Below are positions 12,684 through 24,355 of a stretch of DNA of 64,000 bases, piece by piece. The DNA is from Homalodisca vitripennis (lineage: Eukaryota > Arthropoda > Insecta > Hemiptera > Cicadellidae), in assembly GCF_021130785.1 (NCBI RefSeq), contig NW_025777949.1, positions 1 through 64,000 of the forward strand, written 5' to 3'. Position numbers and translations under genes: made by a program. Under the pieces are notes generated by a model, which worked only from the letters and a program-made list of their open reading frames with translations, searched no databases and was not told where the DNA came from. Position 1 is the first letter of the stretch. Every line of letters begins with the position of its first letter.

Positions 12684-13200
12684 TGGCTGAGCGTTAACGA
12701 ATCGTGTTACTCGAGGTCGTCGAAAAATGCATTTTATATATGTATATCTGCCCGCACTATATCTTCTAAACGATCTGACGTACAGAAAATGCCGTATGAA
12801 GCTTCATTTCTGCATAGGAAACACTGAGTTAGTGATAGTACGTGCTACAGAATGAAATATTCCTGAGATTTAGCGAATATTTCAACGTATGAAATTTTTA
12901 CTTATAGAGAGTTGAAAATCGGTGACAAGATTTTATTTCAAGCAATCTTGCGTTGTAATACCCTCCTTACCTCAATGGACACGTCGTGAAGGTTTTAATT
13001 TGCAGGAATAACTTTTTGAATGTACCTTCATCTCTACATATATTGAAAGGGTGGTAGGAAACTTCCTTTTACATTTTCAGGAATGAGTTCTATGATAGTG
13101 CATGTTCATTGAATTTGGCTGGGTGCCATTAAAGTCTATCACTTAGTAAGCTAAGACTATTTCGCTTTGGTTTGGAGGGATGTAAAAATATCTTATCTAC
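12684..13200 (+). repeat. Interspersed repeat (GGCTGAGCGTTAACGAA family), long copy 1
   Basis: It starts with GGCTGAGCGTTAACGAA and continues with CCCGCAC, ATGAAGCTTCATTT, ACTGAGTT and, near its end (about 13079-13110), GAATGAGTTCTATGATAGTGCATGT. The same blocks recur in order at 20574-21065. No open frame, terminal inverted repeats or poly-A tail are visible, so it may be a non-autonomous element or a LINE 3' untranslated region. Confidence 0.6.
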
Positions 13201-14120
13201 CCGAAAGGCTTCTCGAGAATTAAATGAGGTAAAGTTTAAAAGCAAATAAACCACTACACGGGAATTGAAGTTACCCATATCTTTATGGGTAGTTAGTTAT
13301 TACAAGATGCGGTAAAAAATCTGAATAAATATTTTAAATGAAAATGTACATATGTATTCAGTCGATATCAAACACAATCAACCGCTGCAGGGAAAAACGT
13401 TCTCTTTTTTGACATTGATACCAGAAATATCACTCCTTGTTTCCTGTTTGAACAATTGTATTGTCTCAACTTGACGTTATATTTTACAGTTTTTTCTGGA
13501 GTCCAGATGGAACAGATTCATATATATGTATTGATTATATATATATTGATAACATTATGAGGGAGGAATAGTAGGTGTCAATCGTGTTTTATTTATTCAA
13601 TACTAATAAACGTTCATTTTGTTGCATTCCACTGATTTTGGAATAATTCTAAAACAAAATACCAATACTTATTGATGTTCACTGTGTTAAAAATAAGTAG
13701 TTGACTGTTTGTGCCATTTATAATGTTCAAGCACTCCTTGAGTAAATTCTATTATTATGAATGCCATAAATAATTTAAGACGTTTGAAGTTTATTTTCAA
13801 TTTGATTTTGATCTTTCCCGAACTCTAATATTTTTATGAATGAAAACTTTAAACATAAAATTAATTTGTATATATTTTATACGGAAATGTTGTTATATAA
13901 GTGTTGTAAGAATGTGTAGTAACTGTTTTAAAAAATGTCGAAGATTTATTAGCATGTTTATCGCAGAAGATGTTCAAAGAAGAAGAGATTTAGTTTTGTG
14001 TTTGTATAGATAGATGGTAACTTGACCAGAATCAAGACAATTCGAAGAGTTTATATATTAATCAAATATGGTTTAAAAATTATGTGGCAATGGAAAATTG
14101 TATCACTTAGTTGCACATCG
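13201..14120. other. AT-rich non-coding stretch
   Basis: Contains short TA runs near 13520-13550 and no supported gene. Confidence 0.4.
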
Positions 14121-14123
14121 AAG

Positions 14124-14235
14124 ATGGCTGAGCGTTAACGAAGCATTTCACTCGAGTGGCTGGAACAATTTTATTTCGTCTGTCTGTGTCTTTACACGAA
14201 ATGGCCTAGATTGGAAATTTTTCACACAGCTTTAA
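14124..14235 (+). repeat. Interspersed repeat (GGCTGAGCGTTAACGAA family), short copy
   Basis: Shares GATGGCTGAGCGTTAACGAA, CACTCGAGTGGCTGGAA and a CGTCTGTCTGTGT segment with the copies at 12684 and 20574. It is truncated compared with those two. Confidence 0.6.
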
Positions 14236-14899
14236 AAATGATAATGGTGTAGTAACTCTATTGGATCTGATTAAGGATAAGTCAGTATTTTTACATTGAT
14301 CTTAAGCGTAACTATCATGACAAAGAGAAAAATAGTTGAATAAAGTTTGTAAAAATACCAAGTATACTCATTGCAAATAGATGTAAGAGTTTCACTAAAT
14401 TTCTTTAAATAATTTGTACTAGTTTAACTGCACTTAATTATCTATTATAAAATATAATGAATTATATTTATTTATATAATGTGTGTATACATATAATGCA
14501 TAATGTGTGTTTATATGTAATAAATTCGACTTAAAGGAACATATCCATATACTATTTTATGGATTGATATTGTAACATATTTTGATTTATTTCCCAAAAA
14601 GCCAACCACTTTGCTGTAACAGTGTTTTCAAGAATTTTTTTTTTATTAATTTAAATAATATAAAATAAAATTGTAGTTAATTTATTAAAAAATAAAAGTT
14701 ACACTAAAAATTTTACTTTCTTATAAAACTCAAATAAAATAAAAATTATTATTTATTTCAAAATTTATTGGAGTAACTTATTCTCAATTATAATCGAGAT
14801 TTAACAAATCTCTTCGTACCAATTAGGTCATAACCTGTTACTGTTGGTACAGAATTAAAGTTTATACTGTATTAGAGGTGTAGCCTCAAAAAGTTTTTG

Positions 14900-14915
14900 A
14901 TATATATATATATAT

Positions 14916-14962
<47 letters not shown>

Positions 14963-14974
14963 TTCTTAGGATTA

Positions 14975-15048
<74 letters not shown>

Positions 15049-15064
15049 TAATCCTAAGAATAAT
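14900..15064. repeat. (TA)n tract with a perfect 106-bp palindrome (14959-15064)
   Basis: After a (TA)n run at about 14900-14957, the segment ATTATTCTTAGGATTATTAA at 14959-14978 is repeated as its exact reverse complement at 15045-15064, with only alternating AT between. The whole block can fold into one long hairpin. The symmetry ends exactly at 14958/15065. It could be a cruciform-forming fragile site, a foldback-element core or an assembly artefact. Confidence 0.9.
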
Positions 15065-15620
15065 GAATTCTTAAAATTTGAAATTCACACTGTACGAAAT
15101 AAAAATATCAAAAAGTGTTGAAAATGTAATTGTATATATATTTAACCTGTACTTTAACTTTATTTCACCCAAAAAGTATTTACTTAAAACTTAATATCTT
15201 GAAATCTGAATTTATTCTCTCTGTTGAATACTAAGTTGTTATTACAAGTAAGTTTTAAATAATGTTGAAATTGAAGACTTTACTTTGAACAATACTTGCA
15301 GTGACATGTACTCTCTTCTATACTTGCTACAACTATTAATTGAATTCAAATCCTCCTATTTCATTTTTGTATCAACATTATATACGATATCACTATAAAA
15401 GAAATCTAACACTAGTTGACAGCAAAAATCTCATCTTAAAAAACGTAATTAGACTGTATAAATAAATAAAAATAACACTGTCTCTCACCCAGTTCTTACG
15501 TTATCTAATAATTGGCTGCTTTCCTCAACTTAAGAGGTTGTAGCTCAGTATACGTTTTATGTTCAGTGATTATTCATTGTAAGAATTTTACATTCTGAAT
15601 TTCAGTAATCAAGTGACTTA
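15065..15620. other. AT-rich non-coding stretch
   Basis: Nothing recognisable. Confidence 0.4.
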
Positions 15621-15636
15621 CTTTCTTGAATTTTAG

Positions 15637-15889
15637 CACACTCTATAACTGGGAAAAGGCGCAAACTTCGACTGACCCAAACTCCAAACCCAGACTGCCG
15701 CCCGGACGCACCTTACACACCGTTAAGTTTAACAATAGAAACAGATACAACAAGAACTTCGACCAAACCGGTAAACAGCTGACCGCTTCCAACCAGTGTC
15801 TGCCACGCACCGCGGTCGTGAGATGCCCAAATTACGGCAGGGAACAACTATCAATAATTTATTTCGCAAATTTCCACTTGAAAGTCTAA
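15637..15889 (+). CDS. Unrecognised GC-richer open frame, possible exon
   Basis: A polypyrimidine-poor but plausible acceptor (TTGAATTTTAG) ends at 15636-15637, and an open frame then runs to TAA at 15887-15889. Its central part (about 15650-15840) is much richer in GC than the surroundings and uses varied codons, reading PGRTLHTVKFNNRNRYNKNF and later CLPRTAVVRCPNYGREQ. I know no family with this sequence. A CPNYGR patch could be a broken zinc knuckle from a transposon ORF1, but there is no second half. No partner exon or donor is evident. It may be an exon, an exapted repeat or chance. Confidence 0.25.
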
Positions 15890-17220
15890 TTTCCGAGCTT
15901 AATTGCAGTCAAACGGAAAAAAAACTACGTCCCTCAAACTTTACTTACAGTACCACACGATAACATAACTCTTTATATTACCTATAGATTACTCTATAGA
16001 TTAACGCTATATATTACACTAGGATAGCTGCTGGGTAAGCTCATCGAGCTCTTTGTGGCCTGGGTGTCTCTGATGTCGACGCGATGGAAAGAGTCTAATT
16101 TGAAAGTTTTGGTCACTGACTTGTTATGGAACTTTTAAGAGAATCGAAGATTCCAGATGTCTGGAGTCAATATGTTACAGTGTCAGATTTCAAACACTAA
16201 GCGGAAGGTGAAAATAGAGTTAAACTTAATATTCGCAATGAATGAAAAGCTAATTTGTGAGGAATTATTTTTAAATCAATATTTTAGAAGGAGATCTTAA
16301 ATACATTTTTATTGCGAATTGGTTATAATTGTTACGTTGAAAAATTTCTTCCAGGAAAATGACCGGATCTAATTTAAAAAAACTTGTGCTGGTAAAATTA
16401 AAGCATTACAGGTTCTATCTAGACTTTCGAATCAGCTCACATCTCTATAGTAGCAGTTTAATTATTGGGATGAATAAATTAAATTTACCAATATATGGTC
16501 TTTATAATTCGTAATTTTAATTGCTTTTAAATTTATAAAGTTATAGTTTTTTATATTATTATTTCATAACCATTTCCTTCTCTCTTTGCGAAAAACGTAG
16601 TATAATAGTAAATTTGGTTTCCAAAATGACGTATAAAAAGGAAAGTGTGTAATAATACTGTCAACACACGTAAATTTGAAACAACAGATAAGAACTCATG
16701 GCTCACACAATTTTTTGAATCCAGTTATCATAATAAATGGAACTTGCCTTTTGAAGCACAAATCGCATTTTTCACACTCTTTTTGAAGCAGCAAGGTAAA
16801 ACTTGATTTACCTCAGAACCTAAGCGAGAACGCCAAATCTTGTTTGGTTTATTCTCTTCCCTACGCTTGGGTAAGTGCTTATTTCCTGATGTAAGAATAA
16901 AAACACAGATTTCTTAAACTTATAAAAATAATCAGGTAATATTTTCTATACGTCGATGTTTCGGTTCTCGGTTTTATAACATTACATCGTTTCACTTACT
17001 TAGAGTCAAAGGTGTGTTCGTTCGATTTCCAAGGAGAAATAACACGTTTGGAAACATACTTTTGTTAATTCTTAAAATAAAACAATATCTATGATATAAC
17101 ATGAATCTAAATTTTTTTGTACATATAAGGCTTGTATGTCATAATAAAAAAACCAGGTGTGTTATGTTTTAATAGCTAATATATCTGTTAAGCTCACTAT
17201 ACCAAATACACTTTAGAACA
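15890..17220. other. Mostly AT-rich non-coding stretch
   Basis: A small GC-richer patch at about 16030-16090 has no open frame of note. Nothing else is supported. Confidence 0.4.
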
Positions 17221-17228
17221 AGTGGAAC

Positions 17229-17255
17229 AAGTGTGTGTGTGTGTGTGTGTGTGTT
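17229..17255. repeat. (GT)n microsatellite
   Basis: An uninterrupted GT run of about 13 units. Confidence 0.9.
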
Positions 17256-17877
17256 TTAAGTAAATTGTTACAGCACGAACAAAATGTACACACAGTTTTA
17301 AACGTTTTTAACGGTTTTGCAGGGAAAACTTCATAATTATACCTTAGCTCTGAGTTACATTGATTTAAGAACCACTGTGTCGACAATCTAGAAGTTTATT
17401 AGATTTTTGCTCTCTTTAACTGGTTTATTTGTCTACAACCCTATATAGTCGTAAAAACCACACACGATTAGCACGTCTTTGCATAAAGTTTGTTGTTCAT
17501 AATGTATAATACTACATTTTGAGGATAACAATTTTTCCTTTTCATCAGTTGTAAAATATGTTTTGCATTTCTGTAAAAAATTAAATCAGGTGTATACAGT
17601 CATTACATACAGACACACACTTAAAACCAAATAAGTGCGGTAATGAACTGCTACTCAAAAGAGAAAACATAGACTGAACTGATAAGTACCAATTAGTACC
17701 TGTGTCAGTATTTTATGTTTATAAAAATAGAACATTAATATATTTTAATCTATTAAAATTTTTCAGCATGTTTACTTTAATTATAATGAATGTCTTATGT
17801 AGTTCTTTGCTTGACGTTTGTTTTTGACGATAGAAGGATTGTGGAGAGAACAGGATATTTTTAGACATTTGCAATTA

Positions 17878-17960
17878 TTCAGTGATACAAAAAATCAGTA
17901 ACACTACGTTTTGAGATCTGCAATCTGATCTCTTCTTCAGGTAAATAACTAACATAACAT
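17878..17960 (+). repeat. Dispersed ~90-bp repeat (ATCTGATCTCTTCTTCAGG family), copy 1
   Basis: ATTCAGTGATAC, AAAATCAGTAACACTA, CAATCTGATCTCTTCTTCAG and GTAAATAACTAA occur here and again in the same order at 59211-59288, with few changes. It is shorter than any LINE fragment seen here and has no coding potential. The conserved CTTCTTCAGGTAAATA resembles an exon end with donor, but no gene context supports that. Confidence 0.65.
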
Positions 17961-18750
17961 ATGATTACAAAGTAAACAAATCATAGAAGAGCATTGTGAC
18001 ACGAGTATGCAGTTTTTCAAAGCAATCGTGCTGCACAGAATATCTGTTACGAGAATATAACTAAGTGAAAAACACAATGCGTGAATAAAATAAATTTATA
18101 AAAATATAATAATAATGATAAGCATAAATAAAAAATTTGAATTCAGATATTCACTCTGAATATTCTTTTTTAGAAAATATAACTTAAGAGGAACATCTTA
18201 ATTTTAGACTGTTTAGGCACCTTCTTTACGTAAGCGCTCTTATGCATGTGTGTATATACTAATAGCATTCTATATTGTGAGAATGTTTCACCTGAGAGCC
18301 TTGTATTGAGAAAATGTTGAATTGTATTTTGAAATTTACCTTTCAATTATCGTTTTGGAAATCATTTATGAGCTTATAGCTATAAATTAAATTTGTAACG
18401 TTTGATCCCATGAAAGTATTTGCAAATTACCAAATTTTGTATTAATTATTCCTTTCGTGCTATTAACGCACTATCAGTTTGAGACTTCTAGATCGGAACA
18501 ATAAATGAAATTTAGAGTCCTAACCATACGTAATTACTATATTTTTACTCTTTTGCTCAAACATTATTGTGATTGTTTACGGTCAGAAAGTCACACAATA
18601 ACTTTTCGTCTACCTAAATTGGTAGCTTCTTTTGTGCTCAGCAACATCATTGGTAGAATAATACTACTATTAATGGTTCTACACAAATGCATAATTTCTT
18701 GCTTGTAAAGGAGGCATACAGTTGTAATCTACAGTGTATGCGAGGGTGTC

Positions 18751-18757
18751 TATAAAT
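18751..18757 (+). promoter_or_regulatory. Possible TATA box for the secreted acidic-repeat protein gene
   Basis: TATAAAT lies about 296 bp upstream of the ATG at 19047, at the start of a GC-richer leader-like stretch (18751-19046). A start site about 30 bp downstream would give a leader of about 265 nt containing a short upstream frame beginning ATGAACTACTACTGC near 18850. This is positional inference only. Confidence 0.3.
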
Positions 18758-19046
18758 CTCCCCGGAAGGTAGATTATAATTCAAACTAGACAAAACACAG
18801 CCAGACCGTGTGTAGCGGCTTGCAATTCCAGCCCAAACTCCGCATAACTATGAACTACTACTGCGGTCCACTGAAGCTACAAGAACTGAAGCTGAATTTA
18901 AATTTACGGTCTCTTAAGTAAACAGTTAATATCTTATCACCTCCAAGACTTTGAAAAGGTCGAACAAGCAGTTCTGCCAATGCCGTATATCTCCCACCGT
19001 ACTGATAACAATGCAAATATGAAGTTATAAAACTACTTTAGTAACC

Positions 19047-19091
19047 ATGGCGCTGTTGAGAGGCCTATTGTTTTGTTTTTTTGTTGCTGTG
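19047..19091 (+). CDS. Secreted acidic-repeat protein, exon 1 (signal peptide)
   Basis: The ATG at 19047 sits in a good start context (AACCATGG). Fifteen codons read MALLRGLLFCFFVAV, followed directly by a strong donor (GTG|GTAAGTG at 19091/19092). The basic residue followed by a hydrophobic core is a classical N-terminal signal peptide. Cleavage would fall just after the exon 1/2 junction, near the GTYG encoded at the start of exon 2. The exon ends in phase 0, which matches exon 2. A short first coding exon carrying only the signal peptide is common in insect secreted-protein genes. I recognise no family. Confidence 0.7.
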
Positions 19092-20560
19092 GTAAGTGTT
19101 ACGTTGGTGTTATTTGTGTTTATATATTGAATTTTTCTAACTTGTAATTAAGTATACATGAACTTAGTAGACTATAATAATAGTTGACCAGATAAGTCCG
19201 AAACGTTATAAAGAATTTCTACTAATTCACTTATAAATAATTTAACTTTTAATTAATTAATGTACACAAAAGAGACGAAATGTCATGCGCTTCGTCATTA
19301 AAATATCCAGTGGTAACAAAAAACACAATAGCCACATTACGCATTGTCTTGCATGTAATTTTTTGTAGGAGAGAGAAAAATAGCATTTTTAATTTCAGTA
19401 TGGCGATATAAAAAAATTAAAATGAAATTGAGAGGGAAATGAACGACGCAGAAATAAATATATTCCGTAATAATCAAGTCATCATTAGAAGTAATATTCA
19501 ACTCATGTAAGATAATATTATTGCCAAATTACTATTAGAAGTATAAAATAAACTTATTAAGGTCACTATTAAACATTAATGCGGTATTTCAGTAAATAAC
19601 GTGGAAGATAAAAATATATAGAATTTTTATTTGTTTTGGAATTACTGAGCCTGAACGGTAAATAAGGGGTAATAATTTATTTTAATTTTGCGATATTTAT
19701 TTGCGCTATTCTTTACATGAAAAATGTCCAGATGATTCATCCGATTTTTAAAATCATAATTTAATTTGTAAATAAAGGATCTTTGATCAAAGTAAAATTA
19801 CATTCTTCTACTTTAAATATATCATTTAAGGCAGGTATCTTTTTCATAGATTTTCAATTTTATAACTCTGCTCTTATTACGCTTCTAATTATAAAAGCTT
19901 CACTCACACCCACATTATCCACATTCCTAACAAATATGTCCTCGACCTCTAAAAGCTCTTTATGAAGACATAAACATATTTATTATTCCGCAACAATTTT
20001 GACATTAGAAATTTTCAAGCCACGCAAAAAAAGTATCGTAAACACGAACTAAAGCAATTTATGTTAATTGGAAAACCTGTAGTTACCAATTCGTGGTTTG
20101 TATTTCTACGTATCTGTAGAGAGCATGTACAAGAATAAAGAACTTAGTAATTTAAAATGATACTATTTAATCAATTTGTAGCACTGTTATTCCTTTATAA
20201 TTTTAACTTAAATACCAAAAATGTTTAGTTCAAAATTAATAAATTTATATGGAATTTTAACAGACGGTACAACAGTACGGATATTAGGTACATGACATTT
20301 GAATCTATCCTCGAGATAAAAATCAAATTCTAATAAGGACCCAAAAATTACATTACAAATTTTATAAGATTGGTGATATTCAATGGCTGTATATTCAAAT
20401 TGATGTACAGGTCATGCATGTATGAATGGCCAATGACAGGCAGTCTAGAAATTGATTCACAATGATACTTTGACGCGGATGGATAATTTGTAAAATTATG
20501 AACAAAGGCATAGTTAGTTAACTTAGCATTGCAAACAACACAACGAGACACAAGGTTTAA
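19092..20560. other. Intron 1 of the secreted-protein gene, first part
   Basis: Part of the 2.77-kb intron 19092-21865. AT-rich, with no supported gene. A short open frame at 19783-19965 is not credible. Confidence 0.45.
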
Positions 20561-20573
20561 TTTTGTTCACAAG

Positions 20574-21065
20574 CTGAGAGTTAGTAAAGTCTATCACTCA
20601 AGGGGCTGGAAAAATTTGTTTATATCTGTTTGTCCGCACAATGTTAAAGCAAACCAATCTATGCTTGAAATTGTGGATGAAGCTTCATTTATACATATCG
20701 ATCATTGAGTTCAATAATGCTGACGTGCTCCATGAGATTTTGCTTAGAAGTAGTAAATGTTTTTATATTAGTCCTATAGGTCGTAACAGTATAATGGCAA
20801 ACTCGGTACACGCAAAAGCGTTTTTAAATGTGGCATATTAATAAATAAACCCCAACTAAAACTTTACAACTATCCCAAAAAATATATTGTGTTATGGTGA
20901 CTTGGCAATTAGACATTTACTACACAGATGTAAAAACCCATTTTATGGAATAATAATTTAAATGTATCATAATTGTAGCTTTAGATGTTGTGTGAACTTC
21001 AAAGGTTGCTTACATTTCCATATTTTTTGATAAGAATGAATTCTACGATGGTGCATGTGAAGTAT
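20574..21065 (+). repeat. Interspersed repeat (GGCTGAGCGTTAACGAA family), long copy 2
   Basis: It begins with a degenerate GCTGAGAGTTAGTAAAG, then TATCACTCAAGGGGCTGG, GTCCGCAC, GATGAAGCTTCATTT, ATTGAGTT and, near the end, GAATGAATTCTACGATGGTGCATGT. These follow the order of the copy at 12684. It lies inside intron 1 of the secreted-protein gene. The open frame at 20641-20841 within it is not conserved in the other copy. Confidence 0.6.
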
Positions 21066-21865
21066 GAAATATTGATGTTAGCAGAACGTGGTTGAAGCAT
21101 ATCAATAGGCACCACAATTTCTCTTTTTTTGAGGTGAGCAAAAAAATTATTTTGCACATTATTGTCTGTATATAATAACGTCTGTAGGAAATTATCTTGA
21201 TTGTCTTTTAAATTTCCTGCTTGAAGAGAACATGATGTTTTGTAATTGTTAATGTTCATAAAATTTGTACTGAATATATTTCAGTATACATACTTTGACT
21301 AATTGAAATTAAAACCTAAGATAGTAGGCGTGTTATTTAATAAACATAAAGATTAAACATGGAACGATTCCACTGCGCATTCATGAAAAACATGAATCGG
21401 TTTCAGTTTAAGTAGATAATATCAAGTTACTTTAATAAGGAAATTTGTCTTACGAAAAAAAAAAACATTATATAGTGGTATACAAAATGTTTAGGAAATT
21501 CTGTAGTATGAAGTATGGGCACTAGTTTCATGTATATTTTTACATTTATATATCTGGTAGAAATATTAAAATCGTATAAAATAGCTTAATTCTTATGAAT
21601 AAGAATCCCAAATCAAATACTAATCTAAAATTTAAAGTGTTTAATAAAAAAAAAACATAAATTTTCGTAACATCCAATTTGATTGTTGAAACTAAAAACG
21701 TTCTTTGCCTATTAAAGAAACTGATCGTATGCCTCTTTACCATCATCATCATCATCATCAATATACAAACATAAAATGTTTTATCTACTAGTTTAAATTC
21801 ACCATTAGGTCGTTTATGTGGTTATTTTATGTTTGCTTATAATAAATTTTAACGTTTCCTTACAG
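21066..21865. other. Intron 1 of the secreted-protein gene, last part
   Basis: AT-rich. Contains a short (CAT)n run at about 21742-21760. It ends in the acceptor CGTTTCCTTACAG at 21853-21865. Confidence 0.5.
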
Positions 21866-21977
21866 GGGACATATGGAAGGCCTGTTGCTAACCCATCTCC
21901 TAATCCCGAAAGCAACCTTCCCTCACTGTTGAAAATCTCAAGTGAGGAGGAACTCGGACTCTACTCAAAGAAATGGC
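21866..21977 (+). CDS. Secreted acidic-repeat protein, exon 2
   Basis: A pyrimidine-rich acceptor (TTTCCTTACAG) ends at 21865 and a donor (GGC|GTAAAG) follows at 21977/21978. The exon encodes 37 residues plus one base: GTYGRPVANPSPNPESN, then a hydrophobic-acidic segment ending LGLYSKKW. It enters in phase 0, matching exon 1, and leaves in phase 1, matching exon 3. Its GC content and codon use stand out from the AT-rich flanks. A Pro/Asn-rich stretch just after the signal peptide would be the mature N-terminus or a propeptide. No known domain. Confidence 0.7.
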
Positions 21978-22109
21978 GTAAAGTATCAGTTTATTTCTTT
22001 TGTGTATTTAGTAATAAGTAGGCCGTCATCTAGGCACTTATTATTTTGGATAAAATCCTCCAACGTCACTTAAATTCGGTGCTGAGAATAAATAAATAAA
22101 TTAAAAAAA

Positions 22110-22152
22110 TATATATATATATATATAAAGATTTATACTTATCTTTATATAT
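22110..22152. repeat. (TA)n hairpin
   Basis: A TATATATAAAGAT segment faces ATCTTTATATATA across a short loop, giving a small perfect stem in AT-rich intron DNA. Confidence 0.6.
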
Positions 22153-22164
22153 ATTAACTGCACT

Positions 22165-24355
22165 TTCAGTTTTGTCTCTCAGTCCAGCAACAAATTTGAC
22201 GACGTATTGCAGAATTGATTTAACTATAAGTGTACTAGAAGTAGTAGAGTTTAGTCTCTACAATGTCTCGGGAGAGCTAAGGTCTCGATCTTCTATTGAG
22301 TTATTTTCAGAAATAAATAGAACCACAACGAACGAACAATATAAAGCCTTATTTCGAGTTTACAAAAGAACTTATAGGAAAGTGATAATTGCTGCGAAAG
22401 CATATGATGTTTTTCTAAATTAATTATTTTTTTAATATTTCCTCAAAAATAATGATAGACCAAATAGGGGATAGACTTGTGAGTGATGCCTTAGAGGTCG
22501 CTAGCGAGTTTAATAGGCTTTTTGCGTCTGTTGCTGGTGGGCGATTTCCTCGTTCATCACTTCCACAAGGAAACCCCAGGCGTAGACAGAGCCCAAAAAC
22601 CTCATTGGCGCTGACTCCTGCATTCGAGGAAGAGATTAATGAAATAATTTAACAATATCCAAATAAAAGTCTAATGAAATTAATTTCATATTAATGTGGC
22701 TCATAAACAAAATGCTCAAAACATATAGAAAAATTGCCATTGACCAAATTAGTTAATCTATTTTTTGAAACAGGAACATTTTCCTCTTTTTCCTAAAAGT
22801 GGCCAAAGTGCATCTAATTTATAAGAAAGATAACCAAAATTCAGTAATTAACTATCGGCCTATCTCTATTTTCCCTGTTTTGAGTAAAATATTCCTTAAT
22901 CTCTATTATCAAGAATGCTAAATGTTTTGAACAAACACAACTAGCTTTCAGACTACCAATTTGGGTTTAGAAAGAGAAAATCGACAATTGAAGCTGTAGT
23001 GAATTTTATCGATATGGTTGTAGAGGAAATTGAAGGTCATAATCATACATTAAGTTTATTTTTCGACCTTTCTAAAGCATTTGATTGTGTTAACCACAAA
23101 ACACTGCTCGACAATTTATAATCCCATGGTATTTGAGGCGTACCAATTTTATGGATTAGTTCATTCCTAAACCATACAATACAGGTCATCCAAATTTCGA
23201 AACAAATTTCAAAACCTACTGCACTGAGCTATGGAGTTCCCCAGGGGTCAATGCTCAGTCCAATTATTTTCCTGATATATATTAATTACATTGAACAGCC
23301 ACTATTGCATGGAAAGCTTGTGCATTACGCAGATGACACAACTCTCTGTTTTAGAGGAAGCAGAAAAAAAATTTAGAAATACAGACATTTATGACCTCAA
23401 AAATTGTGTCGAACATTTAAATAGCCTCAATTTTCAAGGAAACTCGTCAAAATATAGTTTCCTACACTGTTAAGTGCTGCTCTACAGACATTGAAAGAGG
23501 TCCTGCTGTTACGGTTGCAGATATATTATTGAAGGTAGTCCATTCTTCGAATTCCCTTAGAATACACCTTGATCAAGGGTTGACATGGAAAAATCACAGT
23601 AACCATGTTTGTGCCAAATTATCCTCATGAGATTATGTCTTAAGATCTTTAATAAAATATTACCCTAATCAAGTACTGGTTACGGGGTACTAGGGCCTAA
23701 TTTATCCCCACCTTTCGTGTGGAATCGTGTTGTGGGGAGCTTCTGAAAAACAATCATTTCATGAGAGTTTTAAAATTACAAAAAAAGCAATTCGCACTAT
23801 CCCTAATTTAAACTTCAGAGATTTGTGCTTGACAGTGTTTAAAAATGTGCACCTGTTATCTTTGCTATGTCTCTATATTAGAAACAAACTTATATTATTT
23901 GTCTAAATGTGCCTTAACCTGAGGACGAGACATACATGAATATGAGACAAGAGGCAGATATAACTACCGTTCGGGAATGCACAGAATGTTAGTCTATGAA
24001 CATTTACCTTCGCAGGCAGGTGTTCATTTTATAATCAGATTGCCGAACAAAATTAAAAATGCCTCAACTCCCAAGGTGTTAAAAACTAGTATCAAACTCT
24101 GCCTGGATTTCTACACACTTTCTACAGTGTTGATGAGTTTCTGCCATTCAACTGGGAGACCACACGGTGAGGAAACTGACTCCAGCGCCGAAAGTGGGCG
24201 TAATTGGTATGGAATGAATGGGGAGTGAATGTTTGAATGTTGTAAGTTTGAATGAGGCCTTGTGTGGGATGAATAAAAAAGTAGGTATGAAAAATTGACG
24301 TTCGCTATTCAGTGTATATTGTTAACTGCAATTAAACGATTTGATTTGATTTGAC
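22165..24355 (+). pseudogene. CR1/Jockey-like non-LTR retrotransposon copy with (TTTGA)n 3' tail
   Basis: A 5'-truncated LINE in intron 2, in the same orientation as the host gene. It holds the pre-RT region (EQYKALFRVYKRTYRKV; then GDRLVSDALEVASEFNRLF), RT motif A ([13 protein letters not shown], about 23058), motif B (SYGVPQGSMLSPIIFLIYIN, about 23228), YADDT at about 23326, and a C-terminal segment with MHRMLVYEHLPSQAGVHFI (23977-24033) that ends at TGA 24226. Many stops and frameshifts interrupt it. A conserved 3' untranslated region ends in GATTTGATTTGATTTGA (24339-24354), the kind of short tandem tail typical of CR1-group elements. The catalytic residues are legible but the copy cannot make a full protein. 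Confidence 0.85.
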
